Of a stretch of 64,000 bases of DNA, positions 53,993 through 63,358 are shown piece after piece. This stretch comes from Acidobacteriaceae bacterium (GTDB taxonomy: Bacteria; Acidobacteriota; Terriglobia; Terriglobales; Acidobacteriaceae). The notes under the pieces were generated by a model. That model was not told where the DNA came from, did no database searches, and saw only the letters and a list, made by a program, of their open reading frames with translations. Numbering within the stretch: the first letter of the stretch is position 1; each line of letters begins with the position of its first letter. The stretch lies in contig PKXU01000198.1 in assembly GCA_003132445.1 (NCBI GenBank), forward strand, positions 1 through 64,000, in the 5' to 3' direction. The position numbers and the translations under genes were made by a program.

Positions 53993-54532
53993 ATGCACGC
54001 CCTGCCGACACTGGAAACTGCGCGGCTCCAGTTGCGTGCATATAGCGAGGCCGAAATCCCCGAACTGGTTCCTCTGATTGGCGCGCGCGAGATTGCCGCG
54101 AACACTTTGCGGATTCCGCATCCTTACACGGAGCAGCATGCGCGAGATTTTCTCGCCCAGATTCGCACCGACGTCGAATTTCGCTTTGCCGTAATCTTGC
54201 GCGAAAGCGGGCGATTGTGCGGAGGCGTGGGGCTGCGACCGGCGGCGCAGCATCAGCATGCCGAACTTGGCTACTGGATTGGAGTCCCTTACTGGGGCAA
54301 TGGCTATGCGACCGAGGCTACGCGAGAGTTGCTGCGTTACGGATTTGAGAATCTTGGATTCCATCGCATCTTCGCATCGCATTTCAAGAACAATGTTGCG
54401 TCGGGGCGAATCCTGAAAAAGCTAGGCATGCGGTACGAAGGCTGCCAGCGAGAACACCTGTGCAAGTGGGATCAATTCATCGACCTGGAGTTGTACGGAC
54501 TGCTGCGGCAAGAATGGGAGCATAGCGAGTAG
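53993..54532 (+). CDS. GNAT N-acetyltransferase, RimJ/RimL type
   Basis: A 179-residue acetyl-CoA-dependent transferase. The start at 53993 (MHALPTLETARLQLRAYSEAEIPELVPLI) is two bases after the crcB stop; the longer ORF overlaps crcB. Acetyl-CoA binding sits in ELGYWIGVPYWGNGYATEATRELLRYGFENLGFHRIFASHFKNNVASGRILKKLGMRYEG, the classic RimJ-type core. The substrate is unknown. It is placed inside the fluoride operon, between crcB and the DUF190 gene. Confidence 0.85.
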   Translation: MHALPTLETARLQLRAYSEAEIPELVPLIGAREIAANTLRIPHPYTEQHARDFLAQIRTDVEFRFAVILRESGRLCGGVGLRPAAQHQHAELGYWIGVPYWGNGYATEATRELLRYGFENLGFHRIFASHFKNNVASGRILKKLGMRYEGCQREHLCKWDQFIDLELYGLLRQEWEHSE

Positions 54533-54533
54533 A

Positions 54534-54863
54534 ATGCCTGAAGTTATGGCGGTGCAAGTCACAATTTATTTGAATGAAGCGGACCAGTGGCGGCACCGGC
54601 CGCTGCATATGGAACTACTCAACTATTTACGCTCGGAAAATGTCTATGCCGCCACCGCCATTCATGCCGTTGCCGGATTTCTGGGAAGGCAGCGCGTGAA
54701 AACCGCGCATCTGGCGGACGCTGGAGGCAAAATGCCTGTGATCATTATTTTCGTCGACACCGATGAGCACGTCAGCCGCGTGCTTCCTATGTTGAAGGAG
54801 ATGGCGGCGCACCGGCTGATCGTGCGCGAAAATGTCGTGCTGGAACAGGGGAATCTCGACTGA
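54534..54863 (+). CDS. DUF190-family (PII-like) protein
   Basis: A 109-residue protein of DUF190, a PII-like ferredoxin fold often encoded beside crcB. Recognisable parts are VTIYLNEADQWRHRPLHMELLNYLRSENVYAATAIHAVAGFLG and MPVIIIFVDTDEHVSRVLPMLKEM. The ATG is one base after the GNAT stop (TAGAATG); a second ATG four codons later is possible. The next gene begins right after its stop, so the unit is tightly coupled. A regulatory or accessory role in fluoride tolerance is inferred from context. Confidence 0.88.
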   Translation: MPEVMAVQVTIYLNEADQWRHRPLHMELLNYLRSENVYAATAIHAVAGFLGRQRVKTAHLADAGGKMPVIIIFVDTDEHVSRVLPMLKEMAAHRLIVRENVVLEQGNLD

Positions 54864-55664
54864 ATGTCTTCCCTTCCCTCGAGCACACCTGTGGACATCC
54901 TGGCAATCGCTGCACACCGCGATGACGTGGAGCAAACCTGCGGCGGCACGCTGTTGAAGGCGGCAAAGCGCGGTCAGCGTACCGGCATCCTCGATCTCAC
55001 GCAGGGCGAAATGGGAACGCGGGGTACAGCGGAGGATCGTGCTCGTGAGGCCGACGACGCGGCGAAAATTCTAGGGGTAAGCTGGCGGCGGGCTCTCGAT
55101 CTTCCCGACGGGCGCGTCGAGAACACTTGGGAGAACCGGCTAAAAGTGGCGAGCGTGATCCGGGAGACGCGGCCGCAGGTGATCATTCTGCCTTACTGGA
55201 AAGGCAGGCATCCTGATCATTACACCGCTTCGGTACTGGGATACGAAGCTTGCTTTCTCTCTGGATTAGGAAAGCTTGATCCCAAGAAAGCTCTCAGCTC
55301 TCAACCGGTCGACGTCGACGAACAGAAATCCGATTTCGCGTCTCGAACTTCAGAGCTCGCTCCTCATCGTCCATTTAAGATTATTTACGCCACACTGTAT
55401 TACGACGTTCGGCCTCCCTTTGTGGTTGATATCAGCGAGCAGTTTGAAGAAAAGTTTGCTTCCATCATGGCGTACAAGTCGCAGTTCAGCGATCAGGAAG
55501 CGGGCAAGGACCTGTTCCCTGCCCACGACGAAATTCACACGCGTGTCGAAGCCATGGCGCGCTTCTACGGCATGCTCGGCGGCGTCACCTACGCGGAACC
55601 CTTTCTGCAAAAAGAAGTCGGGCTCGTCGACGACTTATTGGCTATTCCGGTCAAATCGATTTAG
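54864..55664 (+). CDS. LmbE/PIG-L-type deacetylase, BshB1-like
   Basis: A 266-residue zinc-dependent N-deacetylase. The first motif is AAHRDDVEQTCGGTL (family AHPDDxE), the later zinc His lies in PYWKGRHPDHYTASVLGYEA. Length and the stretch LTQGEMGTRGTAEDRAREADDAAKILGVSWRRALDLPDG suggest BshB1, which deacetylates GlcNAc-malate in bacillithiol synthesis. No bshA or bshC is in the window, so the pathway is inferred. Its ATG follows the DUF190 stop directly. Confidence 0.88.
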   Translation: MSSLPSSTPVDILAIAAHRDDVEQTCGGTLLKAAKRGQRTGILDLTQGEMGTRGTAEDRAREADDAAKILGVSWRRALDLPDGRVENTWENRLKVASVIRETRPQVIILPYWKGRHPDHYTASVLGYEACFLSGLGKLDPKKALSSQPVDVDEQKSDFASRTSELAPHRPFKIIYATLYYDVRPPFVVDISEQFEEKFASIMAYKSQFSDQEAGKDLFPAHDEIHTRVEAMARFYGMLGGVTYAEPFLQKEVGLVDDLLAIPVKSI

Positions 55665-55697
55665 CATTTCTGAACTCAAATCACAGAGGTCGCAAAT

Positions 55698-56279
55698 ATG
55701 CTTCGTAGCATTTTTATTCTCATTACATCGTTGGCGATAGCAGCCTCCGCTGCGGCGCAAGCAGGGACTTGGCAGATCGATCCCAACCACACTGCTGCGC
55801 AGTTTGCTGTGCGGCACCTTGGCCTTTCTACGGTGCGGGGCGCATTCACCAAGGTGACCGGCTCGGCGCAGTATGATCCCGCAGACCCGTCCAAGACTGC
55901 TCTCGAGGCCACGATCGACACGAACTCCGTGGACACGCGGGTACAGATGCGCGACAACGATTTACGCAGTCCGCGGTTCTTCGACGTGCAAAAGTATCCG
56001 ACCATCACTTTTCATTCCAAGCAAACAAAAGTGGTGGGGCCGGGAAAACTGCAGATCACAGGCGATCTGACAATCCACGGCGTGACGAAAGAAGTTGTGC
56101 TCGACGTGGATGGACCGTCCGCTCCAATCAAAGATCCGATGGGCAAAGGGCTGCGTATGGGGGCTTCGGCAACCACCAAAATCAATCGCCAGGATTTTGG
56201 TGTGAGTGCCCTGCCCGGCCCGGTGGGAGATGAGATTACGATCACGATTGATACGGAACTGATCCAGCCGCCGAAATAG
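55698..56279 (+). CDS. YceI-family periplasmic protein
   Basis: A 193-residue exported lipocalin-like protein. The signal peptide is SIFILITSLAIAASAAAQA; the mature part begins GTWQIDPNHTAAQFAVRHLGLSTVRGAFTKVTG and holds the YceI lines DTNSVDTRVQMRDNDLRSPRFFDVQKYPTITFHS, GDLTIHGVTKEVVLDVD and INRQDFGVSALPG. Such proteins bind polyisoprenoids or similar amphiphiles. GAGG stands before the ATG. It may be transcribed on from the deacetylase gene 33 bp away. Confidence 0.92.
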   Translation: MLRSIFILITSLAIAASAAAQAGTWQIDPNHTAAQFAVRHLGLSTVRGAFTKVTGSAQYDPADPSKTALEATIDTNSVDTRVQMRDNDLRSPRFFDVQKYPTITFHSKQTKVVGPGKLQITGDLTIHGVTKEVVLDVDGPSAPIKDPMGKGLRMGASATTKINRQDFGVSALPGPVGDEITITIDTELIQPPK

Positions 56280-56327
56280 AAAAGTCTCGTGGCTGGAACA
56301 GTCCAACGTTGAATGAAGGTGTAGAAC

Positions 56328-57922
56328 TTAGAACATCCTGCTGAACAGCCAGAACAGCGATCCCGACAACAGCATCGCCACCGGCAGAGTGAGCACCCAG
56401 GCCAATGCCAGATTGCGGACCGTGCTCAACTGAATGCCCGAGTGGTTCGCAGCCATAGTGCCGGCCACGCCAGAGGAGAGCACCTGCGTAGTGCTGACAG
56501 GTAAACCAAATCCGTCAGCTGCGCCGATTGTTGCCATCGCTGTAATTTCTGCAACGGCACCTTGCGCGTAAGTGAGGTGCTCTTTCCCAATTTTTTCACC
56601 CACAGTCACCACGATCCGCTTCCAGCCGACCATAGTCCCCAGGCCTAGAGCCATCGCCACGGCGACCTTCACCCAGGTGGGAATAAAGCGCGTGGAATAA
56701 TCGATATGTTTTTTGTAATTGGCAAGTACTGCCGCGTCAGCGGGGGAAAACTTGGGTTGGCCGCTCTTTGCCGTGAGCCGCAGAGCCTCACTCATCAGAT
56801 AAAGATCGTTGCGGAAGTTGCGCACGCGGTCGTTGGGGACGTTTTTGAGCTCCTTGTATAGGCTGGTTTCGTTGCCGATGTCGTTAACCAGAGTGCGCAT
56901 CGCCAACATGGTGTTGGCGTTGAATTGTTTGGTGCGAATGTAATCGGTGACGTCGTCGCGCGCGTCTCCGATTACAGCTCCCGGTTCCACATAGTGGTCG
57001 AGCACGGATGCGGCTTGCTGAGAACTGGCGATAAAATCTTGCGACTGCTGAAAGGTCACTGCATGGTTCAAGGCATAAGCGGTGGGCACGGTTCCGATCA
57101 GGATAAGCATGATCAGTCCCATACCTTTTTGGCCGTCATTGGAGCCATGAAAAAAGCTGACTCCCGTGCACGTTAGAATGAGCAGGCAGCGAATATAGAA
57201 CGGCGGCGGTTCCGAACCTTCCGGGGCGCGATATAGCTTCGGGTCCTTAATGAGCGCCTTCGCCAGCAATAACAAGAGAGCGGCCACGCCGAATCCAACG
57301 ATCGGCGAGAGCAGCAGCGACTTGCCGATGTTGGCCGCTTGTCCCCAGTCGACGCCGGAAGTGCCACTCTTGCCCGACATCATTTGATTGGCGATGCCAA
57401 CGCCGATCACCGAGCCAATCAGAGTGTGTGAACTGGATGCCGGCAGCCCGAAATACCACGTCCCAGATTCCAAATGATCGCGGCGACGAGCAAAGCGAAC
57501 ACCATGGCAAATCCCGCCTTGCTGCCGACCTGCAGAATCAATTCGACCGGCAACAGCGAGATTATGGTGAACGCGACCAGGCCAGATGAAACCATTACTC
57601 CAAGAAAGTTCCAGAAGCCCGACCATACTACGGCGACGTGAGGCTCCAGCGAATGCGTGTAGATGACCGTGGCCACGGCGTTGGCGGTGTCGTGAAAGCC
57701 GTTCACAAATTCAAATCCCAACGCCACAAATAGGGCGATTCCCAGCAGAATGTAAGGGAGCGCGGATGTGGCGTGCATGGTGGAAAGATCGCGCAGAAGA
57801 TGCGTGCCCGCGTAGGCGAAGCCAATCGCAAGAACGACCCCAAAAATGACCATGCCGATCTTGCCGGGTGACGAACGACTGAGTTTCGCATCGAGAACTG
57901 TAGTAGCGGTGGCCATGTTCAT
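56328..57922 (-). pseudogene. PiT-family inorganic phosphate transporter, frameshifted
   Basis: Two overlapping frames give one transporter. 57922-57464 encodes the N-terminal repeat (GFEFVNGFHDTANAVATVIYTHSLEPHVAVVWSGFWNFLGVM.., ending FALLVAAIIWNLG). The protein continues as TWYFGLPASSSHTLIGSVIG in the other frame from about 57461 to 56328, ending with AEITAMATIGAADGFGLPVSTTQVLSSGVAG. The shift falls at CTGGGACG (minus strand), where one G of a short run seems missing. Everything else is intact: two PiT repeats, a central soluble loop and about ten helices. It is either a recent mutation or a sequencing error. Confidence 0.88.
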
Positions 57923-58085
57923 CCTCTGGGACGGTTAGATATTGGGACTTTGAATCCGACTTGAATTGCGGACTATAGTGAAGCAATGTTACGGGTGTGT
58001 TAAAAGTGCCGCCGGGTAATGAGGATTACGAAAAGCTAGAGCCGTTGGGTCGCGGACTGGGAGATAACAAGATCCCCCGTTAACG

Positions 58086-58778
58086 TTACTTTTTCAGTGC
58101 GACGGCAAGGCCGTCACGGATGGGGAGAATCGTCGTGTAGAAATCATTGGAGTCGTAGAGCTTGCGGTTGAATTCCAAGATCGCCTTGGTCGTCGCATCC
58201 TTCGGACTCTTTTCGGCAACCCGTCCGCTCCAGAGCACATTGTCGGTAATAAACAATCCACCCTTGCGCAACTTGGGAGCGACCAGCCGAAGGACACGCG
58301 GATAGTCTTCCTTGTCAACATCGTTAAAGATGATGTCGAACTCCTGCTTCTGTTCTGAGAGAAATTCCAGAGCGTCGCCAACGTGCAGCGTGATGCGGTT
58401 GGTTACACCAGCGCGGGTGAAGTAGCCGCGGGCCCGTTCCGCATTCTTCGAATCGCCATCGGTATAAATCACGCGCCCTGAGTCACCCACAGCCTGCGCC
58501 CACCAGATCGTCGAATATCCGATGGCAGATCCCAGTTCGAACACTGCGCGAGCCTTGATTGTCAGAGCCAATTGCTGCAAAACTCGCGCCACAGCGGGGC
58601 CTACGATAGGCACTTTGTGCTGGCTGGCATAGTCTTCCATCTCAGCCAGCACTGGATCACGCTTGGGCAGCATGGAATACAGGTAGTCATCGACGGGACC
58701 TGCGGTGGTGAAATCGTAGTGCCGCCAGCTGGCTCGGTTATTGCTCTTCGTGTTCTGGGTCTTCTTATTTTGCGGCAC
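58086..58778 (-). CDS. O-methyltransferase, class I SAM-dependent (family 3)
   Basis: A 230-residue enzyme of the COMT/CCoAOMT-like group. SAM motif I is AVFELGSAIGYSTIWWAQAV, then RVIYTDGDSKNAERARGYF, DALEFLSEQKQEFDIIFNDVDKEDYPRVL and GGLFITDNVLWSGRVAE. Asp residues for a divalent metal are conserved. The substrate is unknown. It forms a minus-strand pair with the MBL hydrolase, 35 bp apart. Confidence 0.88.
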   Translation of the reverse strand: MPQNKKTQNTKSNNRASWRHYDFTTAGPVDDYLYSMLPKRDPVLAEMEDYASQHKVPIVGPAVARVLQQLALTIKARAVFELGSAIGYSTIWWAQAVGDSGRVIYTDGDSKNAERARGYFTRAGVTNRITLHVGDALEFLSEQKQEFDIIFNDVDKEDYPRVLRLVAPKLRKGGLFITDNVLWSGRVAEKSPKDATTKAILEFNRKLYDSNDFYTTILPIRDGLAVALKK

Positions 58779-58813
58779 GTCTTTACCCTTTCACTTTCTG
58801 CTCAATCTTTTTC

Positions 58814-59518
58814 TCAGCCGCCAATGGTTTGGCCCGGCTTCATCTCGACAACCTCGATGCCGAAAACGAGTTTCTTGAACTCGCCGGGTGTTCCCGTGAG
58901 CAGCGGAAAGGTTCCGAAGTGCATGGGGATGACAGCCTTCGGCTTCAGCAGATTGCAGGCGTAGGCCGCTTCGCGCGGCGACATCACAAAACGATCGCCA
59001 ATGGGCAGCATGGCAATGTCAGGCGCGTACAGCTCGCGAATGATCGCCATATCGCCGAATACAGCCGTGTCGCCGGCGTGATAAATTTTCAGGCCGCCGG
59101 GAAACTCAATCACGTAACCGCAGGCTTCGCCGCCATAAACGATTTGGTCGCCATCGGAAATTCCGCAGGAGTGGTCGGCGTGAACCATGGTGACTTTGAT
59201 GCCGCCCACAGTCTGCGTTCCGCCTTTATTCATAGGCGCAGTCTGCTTCGCGCCTTTCTTTTCCAGCCACCCGCAGAGTTCGAAAATTCCCACCACGATC
59301 GGATTGTGTTGTTTCACAACTTCCACGGCATCGCCGATATGGTCGAAATGTCCGTGGGTGCAGAGCAGAACATCGGCCTTCTTCACTTTCTTCTCGGCCT
59401 CAGGACACATGGGATTGCCCATAATCCAGGGATCGATGATTACGGTTTTACCGGCCGCGGTTTCAATACGGAAAGTTGAATGTCCCAACCAAGTGAGTTT
59501 GATGTCTTTCAGATTCAT
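58814..59518 (-). CDS. UPF0173 metal-dependent hydrolase (metallo-beta-lactamase fold)
   Basis: A 234-residue MBL-fold protein. It begins KLTWLGHSTFRIETAAGKTVIIDPWIMGNP and has CTHGHFDHIGDAVEV (HxHxDH metal motif), MVHADHSCG, YHAGDTAVFGDMAIIRELYAPDIAMLPIGDRFVMSP and PMHFGTFP, all typical of UPF0173/YtkL. No signal peptide, so it is cytoplasmic. The reaction is not established for the family. Confidence 0.92.
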   Translation of the reverse strand: MNLKDIKLTWLGHSTFRIETAAGKTVIIDPWIMGNPMCPEAEKKVKKADVLLCTHGHFDHIGDAVEVVKQHNPIVVGIFELCGWLEKKGAKQTAPMNKGGTQTVGGIKVTMVHADHSCGISDGDQIVYGGEACGYVIEFPGGLKIYHAGDTAVFGDMAIIRELYAPDIAMLPIGDRFVMSPREAAYACNLLKPKAVIPMHFGTFPLLTGTPGEFKKLVFGIEVVEMKPGQTIGG

Positions 59519-59586
59519 GCTGCGTCCGGCTCCTGACTTCCAGCTTTTCTACTATTCAACAATTCTCTAGTTTAATATGAAACGCC

Positions 59587-60138
59587 ATGGCAGAACTCAA
59601 GGTGCTGATCTCGCGGCAGGATATTGCGAAGCGCGTAAGCGAACTGGGCGCGCAGATCACCAAGGACTTTTCCGGCGAATCCATCATTCTGGTCGGCGTG
59701 CTTAAAGGGGCAGCCATTTTTCTCTCAGATCTGGCGCGGAACGTCGACCTCGACTCCACTTTCGATTTTATCGCCGTCTCCAGCTATGGAAATCGTCCGA
59801 GCCCGACGCAGGAATTGAAGAGCGGATGGGACTCGACTGGCGAGGTAAAATTAACCAAGGACGTAGACCAGTCGATGAAAAATAAGAACGTGATTCTGGT
59901 GGAAGACATTCTTGACACCGGCCTGACGATGACCTATCTGAAGAAAATGCTGTTCGCCAGACAGCCTCGGAGCTTGAAAGTTGCCGCGCTGCTCGATAAG
60001 CCTTCGCGGCGCAAACTGCCGCTCGAAGGCGACTATGTTGGTTTCAAGATTCCTGATGAATTTGTCGTCGGCTACGGACTGGACTATGCGGAGAAGTATC
60101 GCAATCTCGCCGATATTTGCATTGTGCCCCGAGAATAA
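59587..60138 (+). CDS. hpt: Hypoxanthine phosphoribosyltransferase
   Basis: A 183-residue purine salvage enzyme making IMP or GMP from the base and PRPP. The PRPP loop is VILVEDILDTGLTMTYLKKML; the N-terminal SQxx region reads LVGVLKGAAIFLSDLARNVDLDSTFDFIAVSSYG, and the C-terminal base-binding part KIPDEFVVGYGLDYAEKYRNLADICIV. The start at 59587 is the only reasonable ATG. It is a single gene, divergent from the MBL hydrolase. Confidence 0.95.
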   Translation: MAELKVLISRQDIAKRVSELGAQITKDFSGESIILVGVLKGAAIFLSDLARNVDLDSTFDFIAVSSYGNRPSPTQELKSGWDSTGEVKLTKDVDQSMKNKNVILVEDILDTGLTMTYLKKMLFARQPRSLKVAALLDKPSRRKLPLEGDYVGFKIPDEFVVGYGLDYAEKYRNLADICIVPRE

Positions 60139-60237
60139 TCCGTCTCTAATCCATCACAGAAGATCACGACTGCCCTTTCGAACTGCCAATCCTGCGAGCT
60201 GAAGTAAACCGGGAATGCGGCTGCTATCATACCAGCG

Positions 60238-62016
60238 ATGAGTTCGGTCGTTTCCAAACCAGATCGCTTGCCGGTCGAGTCGTTGCTGCTCGATGTTGCC
60301 GACGTGTTGGCCACGTCGCTTGACCTGGACACGACTGTGAGGCGGGTCGCCGAAGTGGTCCGCAAGGTCATCGATTACGAAATTTTTGCCATCTTACTGC
60401 TCAACGAAAAAACGCAGGAGCTGCGCTTCCGCTTTCAGGTGGGCTATCCGCCCGAATTTGCCGAGCGCAGCCGGATTAAGCTTGGGGAGGGCGTGACCGG
60501 ACAGGCGGCCCAGCTGCGGCAGGCGGTTCTGATCGACGATGTCACTCAGGACTCGCGTTATATCGAAGCGGTTCCCAATGTGCGTTCTGAACTTGCCATC
60601 CCATTGATCAGCAAGAATCGCGTCATCGGAGTGATCGATATCGAGGCACGCGAGCCGCGGTACTTCAACGAAGAGCATGTGCGCGTGCTTACGCTGGTCG
60701 CTTCGCGCATGGCTGCGGGCATCGAGAATGCTCAACTCTATACCAAGACGACGAAGCAAGCGCGCATTCTGCTACTGCTCAACGAAATTGCGCGTGAACT
60801 AACCTCAATTCTGAATCTGGACGAGTTGCTGGGCCGGATTGCGGAACTGGTGCGGCGATTGATCGACTATCAGATGTTCAGCATCCTGCTGGTAGATGCT
60901 TCTGGCGAGAAATTGCAGCACCGGTTCTCTCTTCGCTTCAACGAAAATATTCATTTGAAGCACGACCTTCCGCTGGGACGGGGCTTGGTAGGTTCCGCCG
61001 CGGAAAGCAGGCAAGCGGTGCTGGTGCCCGACGTAAGCAAAGATCCACGCTACGTCGAAGCAAATCCCGAAACCCGATCGGAACTGGCGGTACCACTCAT
61101 CTATAAAGACAAGGTGATCGGAGTGCTCGACCTGGAGCACACGCGGCGCGGCTTCTTCACTGAAGAGCACCGGCTCACCATGACGACTTTGGCCGCGCAA
61201 ATTGCGATTGCCGTAGAGAACGCGCGGCTCTACGAAGAAATCGAACGGCAAGAACGGCGACTGGAGCGCGATTTGGCGCTGGCTCGAGAATTACAGGGAC
61301 GTTTGCTGCCGCAAACGAATCCCAAGCTTACACACCTCGATGTCGCTGCGAAGTTTGTACCAGCCCGAGCCATCGGAGGCGATTTATACGACTTCATTCC
61401 TTACTCGATGTCGCGCCTCGGGATTGTTATCGGCGACGTTAGCGGAAAGGGCGCGCCTGCCGCGATCTATGCTGCGCTAGTCAGTGGAATTATTCGTTCG
61501 CACGCTCCCATTGAACCTGGGCCAGCGGAAATGCTTTCCGCCGTGAATTTATCGCTGGCCGAACGACGCATCGAGGCGCAGTTTGTTTCCATCATTTTTG
61601 CGTTATGGGACGACGAGCAGCGCCTCCTCACGGTTGCGAACTCGGGACTTCCCCGGCCGATCTATGTACACGCGAAAGATGAAGTGATCGAAGCTGTCGA
61701 AGCGACGGGCCTGCCTCTTGGCCTGTTTGACGAAGCCGAATACGATGAATTCGAATTCCGCATGAAGCCGGGAGACATGTTCGTGTTTTTTAGCGATGGC
61801 ATTCTCGACGCTCGCAACCGCAGGGGCGAGCTATTCGGACGCGGCCGGGTCGAGCAGATCATTGGTGAATGCCAGGGGAAATCGGCCAATTGCGTTGTGG
61901 ATTCGCTCTTCAAGGCAGCGGCTGAACATTCCGCAGGTGTTGAGACTTTCGACGATCAGACAGTGGTCGCCATCCGAGTGCGAGGCGGCGCGCACAGCTC
62001 CACAAAGAAAAAATGA
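60238..62016 (+). CDS. GAF-GAF-SpoIIE serine phosphatase (RsbU-like)
   Basis: A 592-residue signalling protein. Two GAF domains (about residues 15-165 and 180-330) are similar to each other; both hold ..QAVLI/VPDV(T/S)(Q/K)D(S/P)RY(I/V)EA.P..RSELAVPLI. A coiled segment (ERQERRLERDLALARELQGRLLPQ) leads to a PP2C-like SpoIIE phosphatase (LDVAAKFVPARAIGGDLYDFIPY, VIGDVSGKGAPAAIYAALVSGIIRS, FVFFSDGILDARN). Such proteins act on phosphorylated anti-anti-sigma factors; no partner is encoded nearby. Its stop overlaps the lysA start by four bases. Confidence 0.92.
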   Translation: MSSVVSKPDRLPVESLLLDVADVLATSLDLDTTVRRVAEVVRKVIDYEIFAILLLNEKTQELRFRFQVGYPPEFAERSRIKLGEGVTGQAAQLRQAVLIDDVTQDSRYIEAVPNVRSELAIPLISKNRVIGVIDIEAREPRYFNEEHVRVLTLVASRMAAGIENAQLYTKTTKQARILLLLNEIARELTSILNLDELLGRIAELVRRLIDYQMFSILLVDASGEKLQHRFSLRFNENIHLKHDLPLGRGLVGSAAESRQAVLVPDVSKDPRYVEANPETRSELAVPLIYKDKVIGVLDLEHTRRGFFTEEHRLTMTTLAAQIAIAVENARLYEEIERQERRLERDLALARELQGRLLPQTNPKLTHLDVAAKFVPARAIGGDLYDFIPYSMSRLGIVIGDVSGKGAPAAIYAALVSGIIRSHAPIEPGPAEMLSAVNLSLAERRIEAQFVSIIFALWDDEQRLLTVANSGLPRPIYVHAKDEVIEAVEATGLPLGLFDEAEYDEFEFRMKPGDMFVFFSDGILDARNRRGELFGRGRVEQIIGECQGKSANCVVDSLFKAAAEHSAGVETFDDQTVVAIRVRGGAHSSTKKK

Positions 62017-63341
62017 CCTCGCGTAGTCCGAACTTAATCGCGCGTGCCCCTGGCTTTGTGTATCACAAGACGAAGCGGGGCATTTTTCGTCGCGGCGAAC
62101 AATTTGTCCTGCACTGTGAAGATGTCGCTCTTCCGAAAGTGGCGGAGCGGTACGGAACACCTCTTTACGTATACTCGGCAACCATGATTCGCGATCGCTA
62201 CGACACCTTTGACGCGGCATTTCGCGATCTGCCGCATACTCTGTGCTATTCCGTCAAAGCGAATTCGAACCTGGCTATTCTGCGAATGTTAGCCAAGAAG
62301 GGATGCGGATTTGACGTGGTTTCTGGGGGAGAACTGGAACGCGTGCTCGTCGCCGACCGCAAAGCCGCGAGGAATGTGGTGTTTTCCGGTGTGGGAAAGA
62401 CCCGCGAAGAACTCACGGCGGCGTTGAAGGCTGGAATCATGCTATTCAACGTCGAAAGCGAATCGGAGTTATGGGCGCTGGCGGAGTGCGCAGTCCGTCT
62501 GCGCAAAATTGCGCCAATTGCTTTGCGTGTGAATCCTGATGTTGCCGCCGAAACTCATCCATATATCTCCACCGGACTGCGCAAACACAAATTCGGAGTT
62601 CCAATTCGCGAAGCGCGGGCGCTTTATGCCCAAGCGTCGGGAGCGCGCAATCTGAAGGTTTGTGGGGTCAGCGTTCACATCGGCTCCCAAATCACCGATG
62701 TCGCACCTTTCGGTGAAGCCATGGCGCGCGTAGCCGACCTTGTACGCGAATTGCGTCGTGACGGACACCGCATCGATTACATCGATGGAGGAGGCGGACT
62801 CGGCATCGACTACGACACGCAAAACGGAGAAAACCTTTCACTTGATGTAACCGCCTATGCGAAGGCCGTGACCGCGCCGCTTCGCGGGCTGAACATCCGA
62901 CTGCTCCTTGAACCTGGGCGCGCGATCATTGGCCCTGCTGGAATCCTGTTGACTTCGGTGGTTTACCGCAAGACGAATGACGGCAAGCGATTTCTGGTAG
63001 TTGACGCCGCCATGAATGACTTAATCCGCCCCGCGCTCTACGGCGCTTTCCACGAAATCATTCCGGTGGTCCAAAACCCGGAGTCCCCCGCGAGATTGGA
63101 AGTCACCGATATCGTCGGCCCGGTATGCGAGACCGGAGATTTCTTCGCCCGCGACCGCGAATTGCCGCCGGTCGAGGAAGGAGAGTTGCTTGCAATTCTG
63201 GATGCCGGCGCTTACGGGATGGTTCTCGCGTCGAACTACAATACTCGCCCGCGCGCAGCCGAAGTGCTGGTCTCCGGCAAGTCTGTGAAAGTGATCCGGC
63301 GGCGGGAAAAAGTATCCGACTTGTTGCGGAATGAACTCTGA
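62013..63341 (+). CDS. lysA: Diaminopimelate decarboxylase
   Basis: A 442-residue PLP enzyme for the last step of lysine synthesis. The PLP Lys is in CYSVKANSNLAILRMLAKKGCGFDVVSGGELERVL. Further family parts are NPDVAAETHPYISTGLRKHKFGV, SVHIGSQITDV, YIDGGGGLGIDYD, LEPGRAIIGPAGILLT and VGPVCETGDFFARDRELP with the catalytic Cys. Its ATG overlaps the phosphatase stop (ATGA). It is complete; the length is normal. Confidence 0.95.
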   Translation: MTSRSPNLIARAPGFVYHKTKRGIFRRGEQFVLHCEDVALPKVAERYGTPLYVYSATMIRDRYDTFDAAFRDLPHTLCYSVKANSNLAILRMLAKKGCGFDVVSGGELERVLVADRKAARNVVFSGVGKTREELTAALKAGIMLFNVESESELWALAECAVRLRKIAPIALRVNPDVAAETHPYISTGLRKHKFGVPIREARALYAQASGARNLKVCGVSVHIGSQITDVAPFGEAMARVADLVRELRRDGHRIDYIDGGGGLGIDYDTQNGENLSLDVTAYAKAVTAPLRGLNIRLLLEPGRAIIGPAGILLTSVVYRKTNDGKRFLVVDAAMNDLIRPALYGAFHEIIPVVQNPESPARLEVTDIVGPVCETGDFFARDRELPPVEEGELLAILDAGAYGMVLASNYNTRPRAAEVLVSGKSVKVIRRREKVSDLLRNEL

Positions 63342-63358
63342 CTGCTTCTTGCCACACG

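Noticed and set aside
57455-57470. Programmed ribosomal frameshift in the PiT gene
   Set aside because: No slippery heptamer or downstream structure of known type is visible; a lost G in a short G run is simpler.
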